A DNA stretch of 25,060 bases from contig JBKECB010000051.1 in NCBI GenBank assembly GCA_047974165.1, positions 1-25,060 on the forward strand, in the 5' to 3' direction. Numbering within the stretch: the first letter of the stretch is position 1; each line of letters begins with the position of its first letter. The notes below the pieces were generated by a model, which ran no database searches, was not told the DNA's origin, and was given only the letters and a program-made list of their open reading frames with translations. Below, in pieces: positions 22,973-25,060 of this stretch. Origin of the DNA: Lactovum sp047974165. GTDB lineage: Bacteria; Bacillota; Bacilli; Lactobacillales; Streptococcaceae. Position numbers and translations under genes: made by a program.

Positions 22973-23428
22973 ATGGAAAATAATAAAAGCGGTATTGATT
23001 TAAGATTGTTTAGAGTAGGTCTAAAAGCCTCGAATACAATTTTAGGGAATATTTATGACGATATAGAAAGTTACAAACTTAATCGTGAACATTTTATGCT
23101 TTTAGAGCTCCTTTATAGTAAAGGACCACACCCTGTACAGAGAATCAGTGAAATACTCGAAATTCCCAGTGGAAGTATTACCTATGTTGTTGATCGCCTA
23201 AGTAAAAAAGGACTTGTCAAAAGACGCTTAAATAAGATTGATAAACGTGTAAATGAAGTAATACTTACAAGTGAAGGGAAACAATTCTTTGATGAAATTT
23301 TTCCTAGTCATGTTGAAACAATCTCTAAGAATTTATCTATCTTGACAGATAATGAAAAACATCAGTTAACAGAATTATTAAAAAAAGTAGGTTTAGATGC
23401 ATTAAAGTTTAAGAAAAAGAAAAAATAA
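22973..23428 (+). CDS. MarR-family transcriptional regulator
   Basis: The 151-residue protein has the MarR layout: N- and C-terminal helices for dimerisation and a winged helix-turn-helix at about 38-105. The recognition helix region PSGSITYVVDRLSKKGLV (65-82) and the wing RRLNKIDKRVNEVILTSEG (84-102) are characteristic. It contains no cysteine, so it cannot sense oxidants by the thiol mechanism of OhrR and more likely binds a small ligand. It ends in five lysines. GAGGAG lies nine bases before the ATG. The FMN reductase gene follows after 12 bases, and a palindrome upstream could be its operator. Control of the reductase in response to a quinone-like or aromatic compound is an inference from this pairing. 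Confidence 0.9.
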   Translation: MENNKSGIDLRLFRVGLKASNTILGNIYDDIESYKLNREHFMLLELLYSKGPHPVQRISEILEIPSGSITYVVDRLSKKGLVKRRLNKIDKRVNEVILTSEGKQFFDEIFPSHVETISKNLSILTDNEKHQLTELLKKVGLDALKFKKKKK

Positions 23429-23440
23429 AAGAGGTCTATT

Positions 23441-23986
23441 ATGATAGAAAAGTTAAATATTGGTATTATTTTAGGAAGTACAAGAGAAGGACGAGTAAGT
23501 CCTCAAGTGGGAGAATGGGTAAAGAAAATTGCAGATAAACGTGGAGATGCAAATTATGAAATCATTGATATTTCAGAGTATAATCTACCATTCTTAGGAA
23601 CGACTGATGGAAATGAACCAGGAATTGTATCATGGAATCAGAAACTAGCAAGTCTTGATGGATTTGTATTTATTGTTCAAGAATACAATCATAGTATTAC
23701 GGCTGCTTTAAAAAATGCCTTAGATTTTGCAAAGGAAGCTTGGCATAATAAGTCTGCAGGTATTGTGAGTTATGGCTCAACGGGTGGAGCACGTGCCGCG
23801 GAGCATCTCCGTGGAATACTTGGAGAATTAAAAGTAGCTGATGTACGCACACATCCTACACTAAGTCTTTTTACAGACTTCGAAAATATGACAGACTTTA
23901 AAGCTAATGATTTACACTTAGTGAATGTAAATGATATGCTCGATCAAGTAAATAGTTGGGGACAAGCCTTAAAAACAATCAGATAA
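23441..23986 (+). CDS. NAD(P)H-dependent FMN reductase (flavodoxin-like quinone or azo reductase)
   Basis: The 181-residue protein has the flavodoxin-like fold of the NADPH-dependent FMN reductase family. The FMN phosphate loop GSTREGRVSPQV is at 12-23, the EYNHSITAALKNALDFA segment at 81-97 holds the isoalloxazine contacts, and YGSTGGARAAEHLR is at 111-124. Such cytoplasmic enzymes reduce quinones, azo dyes, chromate or free flavin with NAD(P)H; the natural substrate here is not known. GAGG lies several bases before the ATG. Cotranscription with marR is likely, and a strong hairpin downstream ends the unit. Confidence 0.9.
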   Translation: MIEKLNIGIILGSTREGRVSPQVGEWVKKIADKRGDANYEIIDISEYNLPFLGTTDGNEPGIVSWNQKLASLDGFVFIVQEYNHSITAALKNALDFAKEAWHNKSAGIVSYGSTGGARAAEHLRGILGELKVADVRTHPTLSLFTDFENMTDFKANDLHLVNVNDMLDQVNSWGQALKTIR

Positions 23987-24043
23987 AATAGAGTAATTTT
24001 ACAACTGTTTTTATAAATTTATATTCAAAAAATTTAATATTTA

Positions 24044-24086
24044 AATAAAAATAAAGATATCAAAACATGATGTCTTTATTTTTATT
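24044..24086. terminator. Long hairpin terminator after the FMN reductase gene
   Basis: Two 19-base arms (24044-24062 and 24068-24086) pair fully, with one G-U pair, around the loop AAACA. The outer part is A-rich on the left and T-rich on the right, so it can act on both strands. It marks the boundary between the intact genes and the gene-poor tail. Confidence 0.8.
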
Positions 24087-24276
24087 AAAGAAAAGAAGAG
24101 ATAAAATTAGAAGAAAAATATAAGTATAACTTATTTTAAAGTTAGATATTACGAGTGTTACCTAGTAATTAATTCTTATAAGATAAATTGTTGATCAGTA
24201 TTCGAATTTCTAGTCAGTAACTTAGCTTGGTATTAGTTGAGAGTACAAAAATTACAAGCTTATATTGAAAACTTAC

Positions 24277-24336
24277 TGATAAAATATCTAAATGTAGTAA
24301 AATACAAATGTAGATGAATTAAACTAATAAGGTGAT
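24277..24336 (+). promoter_or_regulatory. Promoter-like element and ribosome site before the decayed frame
   Basis: TGATAAAAT at 24277-24285 is an extended -10-like element, and TAAGGTGAT at 24328-24336 is a good Shine-Dalgarno match five bases before the ATG at 24341. These control signals look intact although the frame they serve stops after five codons. Confidence 0.4.
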
Positions 24337-24340
24337 ATTT

Positions 24341-24614
24341 ATGAAACAGTCAAAATAAATGTACAAGTATAAAAGCTAGGTGATAGTCTTAAAAATTAAA
24401 TTGGAGAACTTATCTTTCTTGAAATAGAAGTACTTTTGAAAGAGTAAAAGTTACTGAGGATAGATTAAGCAATAATATAATTTTAATGTTTAAAATTATA
24501 ATGATTCTTAAAATTTTTCCTTAGGAAAATATACTGTATTCGCCTGAGTACTTTGCTATACAAGCCTGTATTATTAGTATATTTATTGTCAATTTGTTAA
24601 ATAAAATTGTATAA
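24341..24614 (+). pseudogene. Possible decayed small gene with frameshifts and stops
   Basis: From the ATG at 24341 the frame reads MKQSK and stops. Moving one frame at about 24346 gives TVKINVQV, a stop, KLGDSLKN, a stop, then IGELIFLEIE. A second frame change near 24430 gives STFERVKVTEDRLSNN and a hydrophobic run up to a stop at 24522, after which the same frame continues as ENILYSPEYFAIQACIISI and further hydrophobic residues to 24614. The pieces are on one strand, in order, and follow a good ribosome site, which suggests an inactivated gene of about 90 codons. The start faintly resembles a MazE/AbrB-type antitoxin, but not enough to name it. Chance open stretches in AT-rich DNA are a real alternative. 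Confidence 0.3.
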
Positions 24615-24879
24615 ACAGTAGTGTTTATTAAAGTATAAAAATAGTACAAGTTTATCTACTAATAATAATTAAAATATATGAGAAGTTAAGCAAAAATAAA
24701 GTTAAGCTTAAAACTAGTTTTTTAATTATTAATAAATTTATAAAAATTTTTGAGACTGGAGTTTTTAGAGTTTCTCTAAAAAAGAATGTTATTAGGAGTT
24801 CTTTGATTGACTAATAATTAATATTTATCTATTTTATAACAATTAAAAGCTGGTGAATTACATTGGCAAAATCAACTGA

Positions 24880-25060
24880 AAAATAGAAATAGGATTGTCT
24901 ACAGTATTTAGAGGTTGGGAAATAAATGCATTTCATTATGATAATGATGGAGAGTTAATTAATAGTAGATATTCAAACTATACAATATCGAATAATAAAC
25001 TTGTGAAAAAACACTTAATTATAGTAAAGAGAATGAATGTCCATTTTTATATTTTGAAGA
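24880..25060 (+). pseudogene. Open frame running off the right edge, probably part of a broken or incomplete gene
   Basis: After the TGA at 24877 a frame stays open for 60 codons to the end of the window. It reads KIEIGLSTVFRGWEINAF, then HYDNDGELINSRYSNYT and so on, with protein-like composition, unlike its surroundings. No ATG with a ribosome site starts it, and the same frame before the TGA reads KLVNYIGKIN, so the TGA may be a disabling mutation. I do not recognise the protein. Confidence 0.35.

Larger units (their letters stand above)
24087..25060. other. Gene-poor, very AT-rich stretch with probable decayed coding fragments
   Basis: No intact gene is seen on either strand in this 974-base stretch. 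It holds an intact-looking promoter and ribosome site in front of a five-codon reading frame (24277-24358), frames that read as coding but are broken by stops and frame changes up to 24614, a short inverted repeat at 24762-24782 without a useful T run, the palindrome AAAACTAGTTTT at 24710-24721, and an open frame at the right edge. I saw no tRNA, insertion-sequence ends or array of repeats. Confidence 0.6.

Noticed and set aside
24341..24410. Naming the decayed frame as a MazE/AbrB antitoxin
   Set aside because: Only a KLGDSL-like stretch and its position near the start match, and no toxin gene follows; the evidence is too thin.
24762..24782. Inverted repeat TTTTTAGAG / CTCTAAAAA as a terminator
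   Set aside because: The T tract lies in the stem and none follows on either strand; no gene ends nearby.
24087..25060. CRISPR array, tRNA or insertion-sequence end in the gene-poor tail
   Set aside because: No regularly spaced repeats, no cloverleaf or CCA end, and no terminal inverted repeats with transposase fragments were seen.

Overview
The window is AT-rich chromosomal DNA, roughly one-third G+C by eye, from a low-GC Firmicute. It most resembles Streptococcaceae (lactococcal or streptococcal type). The reasons are an rsmH-ftsL-pbp2x-mraY division block, a streptococcal-type MurE that lacks the DNPR motif of diaminopimelate-adding enzymes, a YtgP/MurJ-like flippase, FemAB/MurMN-type transferases, and strong AGGAG ribosome sites with extended -10 promoters. 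I cannot name the species. Two Fem-type ligases imply a lysine-type peptidoglycan with an L-amino-acid branch.

Layout. 1-2721 (+): the 3' part of an RluE-type pseudouridine synthase, a terminator, then mnmA with a membrane-anchored alpha/beta hydrolase. 2757-4256 (-): murE, facing the hydrolase across a shared terminator. 4350-6793 (+): two consecutive FemAB/MurMN-type aminoacyltransferases, divergent from murE. 6819-8453 (-): the flippase. 8539-14949 (+): one tightly packed operon, rsmH-ftsL-pbpX-mraY-aroA-aroK, with overlapping starts and stops. 15091-17355: pcrA. 17432-19997: lemA-htpX-tag-comEB, ending in a terminator. 20094-22791: a three-gene cassette of a VTC-type polyphosphate polymerase domain protein, a DUF4956 membrane protein and a lipoprotein with a predicted repetitive beta domain. 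22973-23986: a MarR regulator with an NADPH-dependent FMN reductase, ending in a long hairpin. 23987-25060: about 1 kb without an intact gene, holding what look like decayed coding fragments.

Function. Between 2.7 and 13.2 kb most of the lipid II pathway is encoded together: stem peptide lysine addition (MurE), branch addition (two Fem proteins), lipid I synthesis (MraY), flipping (YtgP-like), septal cross-linking (PBP2x), and FtsL for the divisome. Two shikimate-pathway genes continue the division operon. The 20.1-22.8 kb cassette is the least understood part and the best candidate for an undescribed system. A second unusual signal is that four transcription units (murE, the first fem gene, the flippase and pcrA) have a -10 hexamer exactly six bases before the ATG, which predicts leaderless mRNAs, while other genes here have ordinary ribosome sites.
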